NCBI GenBank assembly: GCA_001247695.2
Contig: LGRX02009818.1
Coordinates: forward strand, 48,276 to 112,275
DNA from: Cymbomonas tetramitiformis
Lineage: Eukaryota > Chlorophyta > Pyramimonadophyceae > Pyramimonadales > Pyramimonadaceae
Length of the DNA stretch: 64,000 nucleotides
Direction of reading: 5' to 3'
In this document: positions 21,741 to 33,087 of the stretch, piece after piece
Layout: each line of letters starts with the position of its first letter
How positions within the stretch are numbered: position 1 is the stretch's first letter
Program-made: the position numbers and the translations under genes
Notes under the pieces: model-generated
Told to the model about the DNA's origin: nothing
Database searches by the model: none
The model's input: the letters and a program-made list of their open reading frames with translations, nothing else

Positions 21741-24383
21741 GCCGTAGCACGGATGCGCGTGCGAGAAATTGTCATGGCATTTTGCATCCGACGAAACGGG
21801 GGGCTCCTCAGCTCCCCCGAACGTTTCCGTCCGTCACAACTCTAATATATATTAGAGTTTCAACGCTCGGGATCTTTTTGTACATCGAAAAATGACATGG
21901 CATCTGGGAATGGCATGGCATTGACATCATCCCACATCCCAAGTTCCGAGTGCTGTGTCACCGCTCACCGGCCTCCGCGATGCCCATGCCGATGCCGATG
22001 CCGCTACAGTACCGCTGCCGCTGCCGCTGCCGATCGCCAGCGCCATCGCATGACCTCTGCCCTCTCGGGAAACCTTTTGGGAAACCGAAGCATCATCATC
22101 ATCATCATCAATCATTGCCATCCGATCGACATAGAACGGTAATTCAACAGTCGCTCGTATCTTTGTCGGCCCTCCGTCCGCGTCCGCTCGCCTCGACCCC
22201 CGCCCGACCCGCGGCCGCGCTCGACTGGCGATGCGATGCGATGGCGCACTCGCAAGTCACCATACCATGCCATCGTATGGCTACCATCCGATCACATGCT
22301 ATAAACCGTAAATAGAGGGCAGAACGGCAGATCGACAGAATAATGAGAATCGAGATTCGAGAATGACGATCGAGAAAATGAAGGGGCGAGCAGCGAAAGC
22401 GAAGGAGCTGAACAGTCCTTCGCTTCCCATTTTTCGCGAGGCCAAACGAAAGACTGAACTCTCGACAAACATTCACTCTCTCCAGAACGTTTCTCAGCGA
22501 TGCAGCAGCTTGCCCGGTGCATTTTTTTGTTTGTGCTGCTGGATGACTGACTCTTGTTTTGAAATTGAAATGCACTGAGCTAATAAGTTTCCCAACTGTG
22601 ATACCCAGCTTTCTGTGCAAGTGGGAATTGCCGTTTGACATCTTGCCCCACTTTTGTTATTCAGCGTTTGTTTTCAAGGCTTCCTTTTCTGAGCATTTCT
22701 TGGATTTGCATTGAAACGCAAACGCCGGGAAATTGCAGATTGGACTACGTACGCATGATACGTAGATATTACTTAACTCGTCCTTGAGTTCGTTGGTTGG
22801 TGTGCTCTGCATGACAATACCTTTGCTGCTGCACAATGGCTTTCGGCCCTTGGCTTGGCAGCGATGCCCCCGTTTACTGGCCTGTGATATTAGCGATTTT
22901 ATCAATCGCAAATTTTGAACTTTAACCGGTTGCTATTTCATTCATTGGCCATCATAGCTTCAACCACTATTTTCTTTGGGCCGTTGTAACACTGTCATTT
23001 TTAAAGAGGCAGGGCGTGCGTTCGCCACCGGCGCGCTTCGGGATTAAACCCGACCCTGCCGTCGCAAGGTGCGTGCATACTGCTCTCTGTCTTTTGTGCG
23101 ATCGATATATCTCCCGAGGGGAATTCCTATAGCTAAGTTTGCAAACTGACTGTGTGCGCCTTTCTTGTTAATGCCAGCGCAGGTGACCCGCGGTCGACAC
23201 ATTACAGAGCGTAAGCACGACGTCCGTGTAAGCCCGTGGCCATGGTATGTTTTAAACCAAGGTGCGGGTTTTAACACTTTCTCTAATGCACAAACGGCTT
23301 TCATATCCTTGCGTACGGGTGTGGTTCATGAGTGCGATATCTGTGTGACGGTTTGTTCACACTCTGCTAGGCGTAGTCTGACAGCTATTAGTTCCCCTAT
23401 GCGTATTTCCTATGTGCATGAAATTAGTGTTATCAGGCTTGTCGTTTTTGGACGTTTAATTTCGTTTCCTGTTCAGTTGACATAGTGGGCCAACGGTTGT
23501 GCAGTTTAGGTACGGGCTGCTGGTGTGTAGATGCCGGGGCAGAATGGCCGACGTTGTTATGGCTTGTGAAGGGCCGATATGTGCAGGAGGCGGGGACTGG
23601 GTAACGATGTCCGAAGTGGATCTTGCCAGATTCTGCCAAGAGAAGTTCCAGGTGCGATCCTTAATTTAAGCTGAGAGCATCAAGCATATCGATAGGCTCG
23701 TGGGATGAGCTGTGCAACAGCCATGGCCGGCGAACGGTCTGCCCGATCTCGAGCTCACGGTGGGATGGCGTACTGCCATTCACCGCAATGTGCCCAGGAG
23801 ACCACGGTGCATTATCCTTGCCATCCGTTCCGTTCATTGTGCCCTAGGAGGCAAAGTGCGCTCCCAGTGCCATTTGTCCCCACAAAGTACGCACGTCTGC
23901 CTCTGCACTTGGCAGCATTATGCGCAGGGCGTGTGCACTAACTTTGCCATTCACTGCATTGTGCCTATGGGGTGCGCTTCTACTGTGTTTAACCGCATTG
24001 TGTCCAGGGGGGACAGAGTGTATTGCCTCTGCCATTCATTGCATTGTGCTCAAGGGGTAAGTGCGCACTGACAACACCCCCTTCACTTGCAGGCTACTCA
24101 AGCACCAACATCAGCGACACCTCTATCCACTGCAACCCCGACGATGGCAATCACAAAAGCACATAGTATTTTACATAGTTGTTCCTGCTTCTCCCATGTG
24201 CATTGACTATTGATTTCCCTCTAGTTTTCCAAACTACCTATCCGCATAGCCTTCTTCCGTGCTCAATGACACAGCTCTAAAGTAAATATGTTTTCTATAT
24301 GTAATCGCATCATCCTGCCTGACATAGCCACACGCATCTGTGCTAAAGGCGCATCTGTGCTAAAGGCGCTTTCGTGCTACAGC
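21741..24383. mobile_element. TIR-bounded insertion in the copy A leader
   Basis: Copy B reads straight across this point; copy A has 2.64 kb extra. The insert ends are inverted: GCCGTAGCACGGATGCGC at 21741 and, reversed, GCTGTAGCACGAAAGCGC at 24383 (15 of 18 matching). It landed in an AT microsatellite, so the duplicated target (2-8 bp ATAT) cannot be fixed. The interior has no recognised gene. 23760-24060 holds degenerate repeats with CATTGTGCCCAGGGG. A Cys-rich minus-strand frame (22657-22900) may be an exon remnant. The superfamily is unassigned. Confidence 0.55.
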
Positions 24384-24417
<34 letters not shown>

Positions 24418-25048
24418 TCAGCCAATCGTGAGGTATTTTGGTGTTGTGCTTTTGTTTTTTAGATGGCAGAAGAATCAGACATTCCAGCTATCAATGTAGA
24501 TCCGTCAACATGGTTCTTTGACATCTTAGGTTCCTACGATGCCTACAGTCGGTTCAAGATACCCAAGTGGCTCACTGGTTATGATAATACCCAGACCAGA
24601 TTCGACCAAATAGGGTACTTCGATAATATCAGTCGCATGAGGCCCGACATGAGCATATATAGAGATCCTGAGAATGAACCACAGGAACCAGATGAGGAGT
24701 ATACAGAGGAACATGCTCCAACAGTTTTCACAGATCATGATGATGATCCAATACCAGCACCAGCTCCATCCACTTTAGTTCAAAAGGTGAAAATGACACC
24801 ACCTAGGGAATTTAAAGCAGGACAGGGTGTAGAGATATGGTTGGAAACAGTGGATAGATATTTCCAGTTCACTTATCCAGGAGTTCCAGACAAGGACATT
24901 ATCACAGTATTCCTGACACTCATACAAAACAACGACCGACATTATTTCCAGGTCGTGGCAAAACAACCAAATGCCACATATGAGAAGGTCAGAAGGATTT
25001 TCCTCAGTCAGTTTGGCAACCCCCATAAAGGATCAGTGGCTAAAAAAC

Positions 25049-25303
25049 TACCGGAATATCCTAGTTCACTAGATATCAGAGGGTCCCGAACTGTGTGGAT
25101 AAACTCTCATAAGATAATAAACCCTAAGCTAGATATACCCGGAACGGTCTCGCAACGGTCTCGGATACTAGCCTACCTGTGACACAGCGTGTGTCACAGC
25201 ACGAACCTATAGATCAGTCAGCGGTCCAGTGTTGGTCCTAGGGGTCTGTCATAGGGGCCTGCACCGGGACTCCCAGTCAGGGCTGCCTATACAGATTCCA
25301 GCA
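25049..25303 (-). repeat. 3' LTR of the gag-only element
   Basis: Identical by eye to 28551-28805. Contains the palindromic TGTGACACAGCGTGTGTCAC at 25179-25198. Confidence 0.85.
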
Positions 25304-25633
25304 CACCACCCCAGCACTGTGGGTGGTGACTGTCTAGGAGAGTCAGAATGTTAAGATAAGTTAGGGTAGGAGCTAGGGTGACAAACCTAACTGCTAATTC
25401 AACTGTGCAATTCTGATACACAATTTGAAACCCTCTAGCCGGCACAAGAGCAGAAACATACAGGCAATGCAAGTCCTGCTAAACTACTGAAAAGCTCTGT
25501 GTCAGCAAGTCAGATTGAAGAGTTCAAAGTTGTCAAAGCAAAAGCATAAACCAAATTGAAGACCGTGTTGAGGTCAAAGTACATCTCAGCACACCACCAT
25601 GAAAGTGGTGTACTGCCAGAACCAGAAACATAA

Positions 25634-28399
25634 CTACTCGGGGTCAATGGCCAGAGGAGCACCGCCACCACAACGAGCACTGTAGTAGTCCGCAGTAGCA
25701 CGGCGGAGCAACACAGGGCTGCCAAAGTGCAAGGTGTCGGTCACTGAGAAATCATTCGCCAGAGAATTTGACGGAGTTGGAGTTGTTGATTCGTCGATCA
25801 CGGGAGGCTGCACCGCACCAGGGTGCTGCCAAGTGCTGCCCGAAGGTGGCGTCTCGTCATCCGAAGACGATGCCGGCGACAACGGAGGACCGCCCTCAAA
25901 TAAGACGCCAGGTGGCGGCGGCCCGGGATGCCACGGCACCGGAGCCATATAGAGGCCCTGCTGCCGCTGCACCCGCCGGTGGCGACGAGGCGGGATGGCA
26001 CATGGCACCGTGACAAGCGGTGACCCCTCACCCCTGCACAGCACAGGCTGCTGCGCAGCCCGACCCGATACCTGCACAGGGTCGATGTCGTTGGCCACCG
26101 TGTAGGTGGCTGCTCCTACTCCCATGACAGAGATCAAGAGAATGAAAGAGAGAAGGAAGGGCATCCCCCACAAGCCCGCGTGGGCGGGGAAGCCCCACGG
26201 AGGCTTTCCACAGCCGTAGCTGCGGGGAGCACCCTCATGCCAATCTCCCAGAGCACCACCAGAGTGAGGTGCTCGGGCTGCGGGCGTCGACGAGTGATTT
26301 GCCGAGATGGCCGAGGCCCGCGGCTTCACGACGAAGCTGCCGTCAGCGAGGTCCTCGTAATCATCCGTGTCGTAACCCGTGAGATCAACCGGCTCGACGG
26401 CGGCGTGGTTCACGGTCTGAACGAACCCAGCGAACTCACCGTCCGCGTCCGCTGTGGTGGTCACCCGCGCCGATTGAAGTGGCGCGGGCTTCACATCTTC
26501 TCCCTGCGAGACAGGCATAGCAGGGGCCGGCACGGCGGATGCCGATGCCGCCGCACCACCTGCCGGAACCTGCTCCTCCGGTGTGGCCACCGCTGCGGCG
26601 GGTACGCACACCAGAGCCGAAGCCCCCTGCCCGTTACCGGCAGGAGGCGGGAAAGATGCGTGAGTGTAGTGCACCTGCGGGTTGGCCGCGGAGTGAACCT
26701 CCGCGGCAAGATCGTCGAGCCTGCGGAGAATGTCGTCTCCCTCGGAATCCGGCTGCTGCTCCACGGTGAAGCCGTAGGCGGACACGTCGATGCCGCCGAC
26801 CGCTCCCGCACAAAGCACAGCGGGCGGCCCGTACGCGGCTGCCGCACGCGCGAATGACTCCGCCCCGTCATCCGCCGCCTGCTGGAACAACGCACACATG
26901 GCGAGTGCGTGCACCCCCTCTGCGTCCTCCTCGTCGATGGGAACGCAAAATGCCGCGGCAGAGGTGGGCGGGTGTTGGCGCCCGCCCAACGGGCAGTCGC
27001 GGTAAAAGTGATACGCCTCACCTTTTCCGGCCTTCTTGCACCTACCGCAGAACGGCTTGGCCCGTTGATCGTCGCGGTCGAATCCCACCGGTGGGGCCTT
27101 GTGGGTCCCCACACGGAATCCTCGCGGCTGCTGCCCCCGCTGCTGCTGCTGCCGCTGCTGCACCCGCTCCCGTTGTTGCCGCACAACCGGAGCGGCCTCA
27201 CCTTGCCGCCGTTGTACGAGCTCCTGCAGCTCCGTGATCTTCCGCAGCAGTGCGTCGTACTCGCTGCTAGACAGGTGCGCGGAGATGCCGTCCGCGCCAG
27301 AAGCCGTCTTCCCCCCGCCCGTCTGTGCCCAAGCCTGGTAGATCTCCACAACCATGGAACGGAGCGAAACCAGCGACACATGAGCCAAGTCAGCGGTCAT
27401 GGGATAGCGGACCTTCACCGCAGCGTAGAAGGTCGGGTCGAGGCGGGTGTAGAGGCTCAACTTTCTAGTAGCCTCCGTCGGTGTCCAGTCAGACGCCCTG
27501 TTATCCCGCACCAAACGCTGTTCCTTAGCCAAGATCGGCTGCGGGTCAACGTTTGCGGGATAACGTAACGCGGCGTGCTCCTCCTGCTGCGACTCCCGTA
27601 GTGCCACCGGCACACAGCCCTTGATCACGTCGATGAGAGCTCGCCGTCCATCTCGGTCAGTCGAAGAATCCGTACCAGTGAGCCAGACGAACGCGTTGCT
27701 GTGCTTCTCAACCACCAGGGCAAGAACGTCGTAGAGAAGCCCATTCACCCTGTTGACCACGGGTGCCAGAGGGTCGTCGAGGTCAAAGGCACGCAGCTCC
27801 AGACCAGCCGACTGAAACTCCGTACGCAGCTGCACCACCAGGTCGGACAGAAGGCCAGCGTCGTCCGTACCGCGAAAATGATGTTTCTTGTCACCAAGAA
27901 TATCCTCACGGATACTCTTGGCCCAAGCCCGATGGAGACGCGCTTTGTAGATCTCGTCCACCAACTTGGATTGCTCCTGCAAGTAACGTCTGACGGCCAC
28001 GTCCGCGTCTTCGTTCGATGCAGGGTTGGGGGTAGGAACGGAAGGCGTAGCCGCCGTCGGCGTGTTCCGTACCCCGTCGATCAACCTCAGAGAGGCGTCG
28101 ATGTCGCTGTCCCTCGTGAGGGATTTCTTGGATCTCGTTGTGATTCCCATCTCTAGATAAGCCTGAGGGGAGGCGGTACGCTGCAGCACGTTTGGGTAGG
28201 GTCGCGGAGAAAATGTGACGTCACAGACACGGAAAGAGCGGTCGGGCCATGCTAGCGAGGGGCGAAGGAAGATGTCGTCGAAGTCAAAGGTGCCTAGGTC
28301 ACCAGCCCAAAATACGGTAGCAGGCAGGATCAGAGCGAGCAGAAAACCGTGGATAATGGACATTGCGACGACGAAACCCAATCCAAGCCGGCACCCCAT
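25634..28399 (-). CDS. gag: Gag-like protein with zinc knuckle and C-terminal transmembrane segment
   Basis: A 921-aa intact ORF. The likely true start is the internal ATG at 28150 (MGITTRSKKSL, 838 aa): upstream codons look like leader, and conservation with the second copy is only seen downstream. Order from 28399 numbering: acidic/helical region with LLYDVLALVVEKHSN, a capsid-like middle, a Gln/Arg stretch, a knuckle CGRCKKAGKGEAYHFYRDC (about 450-468, C-x2-C-x9-H-x4-C), an Ala-rich linker, then a hydrophobic segment near 745-770 (LLSFILLISVMGVGAATY) and a Pro-rich tail. A transmembrane segment is unusual for a retrotransposon Gag. The Gly after the start Met could be myristoylated (inference). 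Confidence 0.75.
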   Translation of the reverse strand: MGCRLGLGFVVAMSIIHGFLLALILPATVFWAGDLGTFDFDDIFLRPSLAWPDRSFRVCDVTFSPRPYPNVLQRTASPQAYLEMGITTRSKKSLTRDSDIDASLRLIDGVRNTPTAATPSVPTPNPASNEDADVAVRRYLQEQSKLVDEIYKARLHRAWAKSIREDILGDKKHHFRGTDDAGLLSDLVVQLRTEFQSAGLELRAFDLDDPLAPVVNRVNGLLYDVLALVVEKHSNAFVWLTGTDSSTDRDGRRALIDVIKGCVPVALRESQQEEHAALRYPANVDPQPILAKEQRLVRDNRASDWTPTEATRKLSLYTRLDPTFYAAVKVRYPMTADLAHVSLVSLRSMVVEIYQAWAQTGGGKTASGADGISAHLSSSEYDALLRKITELQELVQRRQGEAAPVVRQQRERVQQRQQQQRGQQPRGFRVGTHKAPPVGFDRDDQRAKPFCGRCKKAGKGEAYHFYRDCPLGGRQHPPTSAAAFCVPIDEEDAEGVHALAMCALFQQAADDGAESFARAAAAYGPPAVLCAGAVGGIDVSAYGFTVEQQPDSEGDDILRRLDDLAAEVHSAANPQVHYTHASFPPPAGNGQGASALVCVPAAAVATPEEQVPAGGAAASASAVPAPAMPVSQGEDVKPAPLQSARVTTTADADGEFAGFVQTVNHAAVEPVDLTGYDTDDYEDLADGSFVVKPRASAISANHSSTPAARAPHSGGALGDWHEGAPRSYGCGKPPWGFPAHAGLWGMPFLLSFILLISVMGVGAATYTVANDIDPVQVSGRAAQQPVLCRGEGSPLVTVPCAIPPRRHRRVQRQQGLYMAPVPWHPGPPPPGVLFEGGPPLSPASSSDDETPPSGSTWQHPGAVQPPVIDESTTPTPSNSLANDFSVTDTLHFGSPVLLRRATADYYSARCGGGAPLAIDPE

Positions 28400-28550
28400 A
28401 GCCGCGGCCCAAGTCGCTTACCGCAAGCCGCTCATCTCATAATCTCCACTAATGCCCAAACGCGCAAACGCGCACCACCTCTCCGAGCGGCCGTTTAGCC
28501 AATCATGGCCAAACTAGCAAGTGGAATAAAGCGTGGATGGGGCCACGACC

Positions 28551-28805
28551 TACCGGAATATCCTAGTTCACTAGATATCAGAGGGTCCCGAACTGTGTGG
28601 ATAAACTCTCATAAGATAATAAACCCTAAGCTAGATATACCCGGAACGGTCTCGCAACGGTCTCGGATACTAGCCTACCTGTGACACAGCGTGTGTCACA
28701 GCACGAACCTATAGATCAGTCAGCGGTCCAGTGTTGGTCCTAGGGGTCTGTCATAGGGGCCTGCACCGGGACTCCCAGTCAGGGCTGCCTATACAGATTC
28801 CAGCA
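28551..28805 (-). repeat. 5' LTR of the gag-only element
   Basis: Identical by eye to 25049-25303. On the minus strand it is followed by GGTCGTGGCCCCATCC, which may contain the primer site (TGGCCCCATCC). Confidence 0.85.
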
Positions 28806-29592
28806 AAAACACCTAATGGCGCTGAATCAAGGGAACCAGACTTTCTCGGATTATCTACGCACGTTCACGTCACTGACTGCATTAGCAGCAGTTGATCTGG
28901 ATGATGTGTTGATAAAGGACAGATTCGTCAGCAGTATGGATTCTGATCTCCGAAAACAGTTCCATCTTAGATTCCTTACAGAAGACGAAAGGAATAATCT
29001 GTCGTGGTCACAAACCACACAGATCCTGCTCGACTTGAATTACGTTGTTCATTCGAAGCAGTCAGAGACCCTACATTATCGGGGGCAAAAGGAACAGTCA
29101 TCAGGAGGCCCAGTAGGAAAGGATAAGGACAAAGGGCGTGGCAGAAAGCCATATGACAGATCCAATAGGAACGGGAATCAGAATGGCAATCAGAATCCAA
29201 ATGCCAATCAGAATTCCCAAAGGAACAAAGGGAAAGGTGGAAAAGGCAAAGGCAAAGGAAAAGGGAAAGGAGCAGCAGCAAATCCTCCTCAGCCTTGCCA
29301 ACGTTGTGGTCGTACCAATCACGCCACAAAGGATTGTTTCTCCACCAAGACACCAGAAGGAAAAGCCATACAAGGCAAGCCTCCAGCTCAGAATCCTTTC
29401 AGAAGACAGCAGCAACAGAATAATCAGGGTGCTAAGAACGAGTCTGGCAAACTCGTCAAAACAATCAACACCCTGGTTAAGGAGCTAAAGAATCAGCAGA
29501 GCATCAATGCAGCAGTTGCAGCTCCAGCTCCAGTTCCAGCTTCAGCTCAGCTCCTCAGGGAAACTCTCAGGGTACTGCACAGGTACCAGTGA

Positions 29593-31393
29593 TGAGAGCA
29601 CCCCAAAGGTAAATCAGCCTGAAGATGCCACTGAAGCAAGTGGCCGGGTTGAGAGTATCTCAGAAGAAGTCCTTTCCAGTCTGACATTACAGTTTCAACA
29701 GATGGACACTCCCTCAGAGCACATCGCACAGATGCAGTCTCAGACAGCACAGCTGAAATCACAGAAGAAGCCGTTGTTGTACAAAGGGAAAGTATATGGA
29801 CAGAGTACTCACATATTGGTAGATCCAGGAGCTACATCGTCTTTCATCGACAGACAGTTCGCTGCTCAGCTTGGTATAGCACCCACAGATTCCTCATCAT
29901 TCTCAGTGGGATTGGCTGGAGGAAGCCAACTATCCTGTACATCCTATCTTCCCAAAGCTACATTCACGCTGGGTAAGTATAAGGACACAGAAGATTTCTA
30001 CATCATTGACATGAAACCCTTCACTTCATCCTGGGTCAAGATTGGTTGGAGAGGAGAAATCCACACATTGACTTCCAGTCCAAAAACCTGACGATCACTA
30101 GGAAGCACTCATCAGGCTCCAGTATTCGCACAGTGTTATCCAGAGTTGAACAGACTCCAGGCTCAGCTGACCTTCCTGAAATGGAATTGGTCAGTGCCAC
30201 CACCATGAGAAAGCACCTACGTCGTATTCGATCCAGTGGTTCGACTGAAGAAGCCGTAGCTTATCTCTTCTTTCTCTCAGAGGTCGATGGTAAACTGGTC
30301 TTCGCAGCAGCAGACTCAGACACCACTATGGAAGACCCAGAGGTCACAACAGCACGTGATCAAATGAGGGAAGACTTTTCAGACATATTCCAGGAGGATC
30401 TTCCAGCTAGTCATAGGCCAGAGCGGTTTGAAGGTGGTTATCATCGAATCAACATTGAACCTGGGCATACGCCACCATCACAGCCAGTTCGTACCATTCC
30501 AGTGCCCATGATGGAAGAGCTCAAACGACAGATCATCAAATATGTCGAATTGGGTATTCTTCGTCCGTCATCATCTCCATATGGATGTCCTATCATTTTC
30601 GCTCCTAAGCCAGGTGGGAAGTGGAGGATGTGCTGTGATTATCGAGCCCTTAATAACATCACAATTAAGGACACGTATCCATTGCCACCTCACGACACCC
30701 TTCTTGAACAGCTAAAAGGTGCACGATGGTTTAGCAGATTTGACTTCAATCAGTTTTTCCATCAGATCCCTATACATCCAGATGACATTCACAAAACAGC
30801 TATTCGCACCAGATACGGTTCCTATGAGTGGACAGTTATGCCTTTCGGATTGACCAATGCTCCTGCAACCGCTCTACGTGTAGGAAATCGGGCATTCTTC
30901 GACTTCATCGATCGGTTCCTTGTCATTTTCATGGATGATACTATTGTGTACAGTCCGGACTTTGACAGCCACGTGAAGCATGTTCGACAGTTCCTCCAGC
31001 GTTGCAGAGATCACCAGTTCTTCATCAGGCCTTCCAAGGTGGAGTTGTTCGTCAGATCCATAGATTTTATCGGACATCACATCTCTGAAGCAGGCCTATC
31101 CATCATCGAAGACCGAATCCGAGCAGTCATGGCAATACAGCCTCCAGTGTCGTATGGTCCTACCGTTGGAAAGCAGCCTCTACGCCGTATGGCTAAAGAT
31201 GGCAAGTCATCCCTTCGGTCATTCTTGGGCATGGTCGGTCAATTTAGGAGATTCATACCAAAGTTCTCCAAGATTGCCGAGCCGCTCAATCGTCTCCTTA
31301 AAGATAATGCAGAGTTTGTCTGGGAATCTGAGCAGCAGAAGGCATTTGATAACCTCAAAAGTGCCATCTGCAATGCTCCAGTACTACAGCTTC
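29593..31393 (+). pseudogene. pol: pol of chromovirus copy A (protease-RT), truncated
   Basis: The frame running up to 30091 carries the protease region with LVDPGATSSF. A one-base deletion near 30030 shifts the rest, which resumes as RT (MCCDYRALNNITIKDTYPL, MPFGLTNAPAT, VIFMDDTIVYS) and ends at about 31393, where copy B's codons continue into RNase H but this copy joins an LTR. The codons after 31393 are LTR sequence. Confidence 0.8.
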
Positions 31394-32023
31394 TGATACG
31401 GCTGTAGATACAAGCGCCGTGAATATATTATCAATATACAAAAGAAACACTGCAAAGTTAGACAGCAATGCGAGTGTACGGATGAGCGGGTTTGTGAGTG
31501 CAGTCTCTGTAAGAAGATCTGCTGAAGCACAACGCTTCCTCACTTTTATACCTACGTCACCCATCATCTTAGATGGTACCGCCATTGGGTTGTGAACCCG
31601 AGACGTAGGTTGAACGACCAGCATGGTAGTAACGACTAGTTCGTTCATGCTGCACATGCGAGTTCTGCGCATGCTGAAAGCTAAAGATGGTTCTTGGTTT
31701 GTTTCCAAGATGTATCTTTACTTTGCCATCTTCGAGTTCAATCATACGAACTCTCGATGACAGGGATGCCTGATGATATGACATAATCATCTGGCGACAT
31801 GTACAGTCATCGTCGACCGTACTGACGACTGTCATAAATGTATGACGCGACTCGACCTGTACAGTCATGATCGACCATACTGTCGACTGTCATAATAATA
31901 TATGACACGACCGACTGTCATAATAATATATGACATGACATGACATGACATGGTATGACATGTATGACAGGTATGACACGTATGACATGTATGACACATA
32001 TGTCATCGGTCATAACCCTGACA
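31394..32023 (-). repeat. 3' LTR of chromovirus copy B
   Basis: 630 bp, TGTCAGGG..CCGTATCA on the minus strand. The LTR start is an array of TGACAT/ATGTCA motifs. Confidence 0.85.
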
Positions 32024-33087
32024 GATCTCCCCTCTTAAGAGAGTTGTGACCTCACAACGGGCATACCTTTGTATATGTCTTTGATGTCTTTGTTGTTGTC
32101 GCTTCTTGCTGGTACCAGTCTTCTTACACCGATTTGAGGCGTCCCTCATGGTGTTTTTAGGTTATTGGGGGGAACTGAGTCCACTTTAGTCCCTCACCTT
32201 ACAGTTCTTAGGATGTAGCCCACCTTTACGGAAATCGTATCGTTGAGTGACGTTCCAAGGTTCAATGAAGAGCGTTTTCGCGATACAATCCTACGCTGGA
32301 TTACTGATTGATCCACACGTTATCATGTATGTGCTAGACGATTCAAAGCATCCGAAGTCTACGTTACGGATTATTTGCGCTAGCCGTCGTCGCTTTAGCG
32401 AACGATGATCCCACGATTTAACGATTTATAATCGCACGATTCTCGGCCTTATATATATGACTGATCGACGAAAACCCTTGGGTACATGTTTCCACAGTTA
32501 TATATAGTGCACCCAACCCTTCCTCCCCTCCTGAAGATACTATGGAGGTTCACAGGCGGCAATGGGGAGCCCGATTTTGGGGGCTTATTTTAATGCAAAC
32601 GGAGTGGCCCTGCTTAACCGAATTGGACTTATAATCCTCAACCGGTCTGCTCAACTCCTCAATGTTTGGTCCGGTACGCGCGCTTTGACGAACATCTATC
32701 GCGATGAGTGAGAATGGATTCGTCACGTACTAATGTGAAATTTCTTTAGTCATGTTTGTCAAGCACAACTTAGGATCACAACTCCGTCTACCTCAGTCGA
32801 TATCTCCGGTAACTCGGATGACTGGCCAAAAATCCGATGACAAACCACGGTTTTGGCAAAGGTAGCATTTAGCAGTTTTTATTTATCCACAGATATGATA
32901 TCTCGCATGTGTGCGTATCTGTGCAAGGGTATGATTTTGAACAAGGCTCACTACACCTTTAGCAAGGAAGGATCAATTCCCGCTTCATTGCAACATAATG
33001 ATAAACATTAAGAGCAAGGTTATATAGATGATCGACATGTATTAGTATATATTACAAGAAGTAAGGGCATAAGGCTTAATATAATGG
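32024..33087 (-). other. 3' untranslated region and polypurine tract of copy B
   Basis: The minus-strand sequence AAGAGGGGAGATC (32024-32036) abuts the 3' LTR and is the likely plus-strand primer. The remaining kilobase has no ORF I can support. Confidence 0.65.

Larger units (their letters stand above)
25049..28805 (-). mobile_element. Young gag-only LTR retrotransposon (non-autonomous)
   Basis: Two 255-bp LTRs (25049-25303 and 28551-28805) read identically by eye. A perfect 5-bp duplication AAAAC lies outside (25044-25048, 28806-28810); removing element plus one repeat restores the gag of copy A. On the minus strand the LTR starts TGCTGGAATC and ends CCGGTA, so the terminus is TG..TA rather than TG..CA. 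The purine tract GGGGTGGTG precedes the 3' LTR. The only large gene is a Gag-like protein with no protease, RT or integrase, so mobility must rely on another element. Identical LTRs imply a very recent insertion. Confidence 0.85.
24463..29592 (+). pseudogene. gag: gag of chromovirus copy A, split by an LTR element
   Basis: The N-terminal part (24463-25048) begins at an ATG preceded by a T-tract and AG, and encodes the capsid-like region (WFFDILGSYDAYSRF, MTPPREFKAGQ, WLETVDRYFQFTYPG) up to SVAKK. The frame resumes after the insertion at 28806 (LMALNQGNQTF) and runs through a Lys/Gly-rich stretch and a CCHC zinc knuckle CQRCGRTNHATKDC (about 29296-29338). Compared with copy B, a base change near 29545 throws the last 15 codons out of frame. 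Gag would coat the RNA and form particles; this copy cannot make a full-length product. Confidence 0.8.
17901..31393 (+). mobile_element. Chromovirus (Ty3/gypsy) copy A, decayed and truncated
   Basis: Order on the plus strand: 5' LTR (17901-18474), primer site, long leader, gag from 24463, pol from about 29590 to 31393, where the sequence stops inside RNase H and joins the LTR of copy B. It is interrupted twice: a TIR element in the leader (21741-24383) and a gag-only LTR element in gag (25049-28805). Frameshifts separate gag and pol segments. Protease, RT and gag are close relatives of copy B. Integrase, chromodomain and 3' LTR are missing. Confidence 0.8.

Noticed and set aside
22144..22641. 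165-codon minus-strand ORF as a gene
   Set aside because: No motif, mixed composition, lies inside a TIR insertion. Not supported.
26180..28442. Plus-strand ORFs opposite the gag-only protein
   Set aside because: Antisense shadows of a conserved minus-strand gene with low-complexity Arg/Pro translations.
30046..31407. A second intact pol gene
   Set aside because: Frameshift at about 30030 and truncation at 31393; the last codons are LTR.
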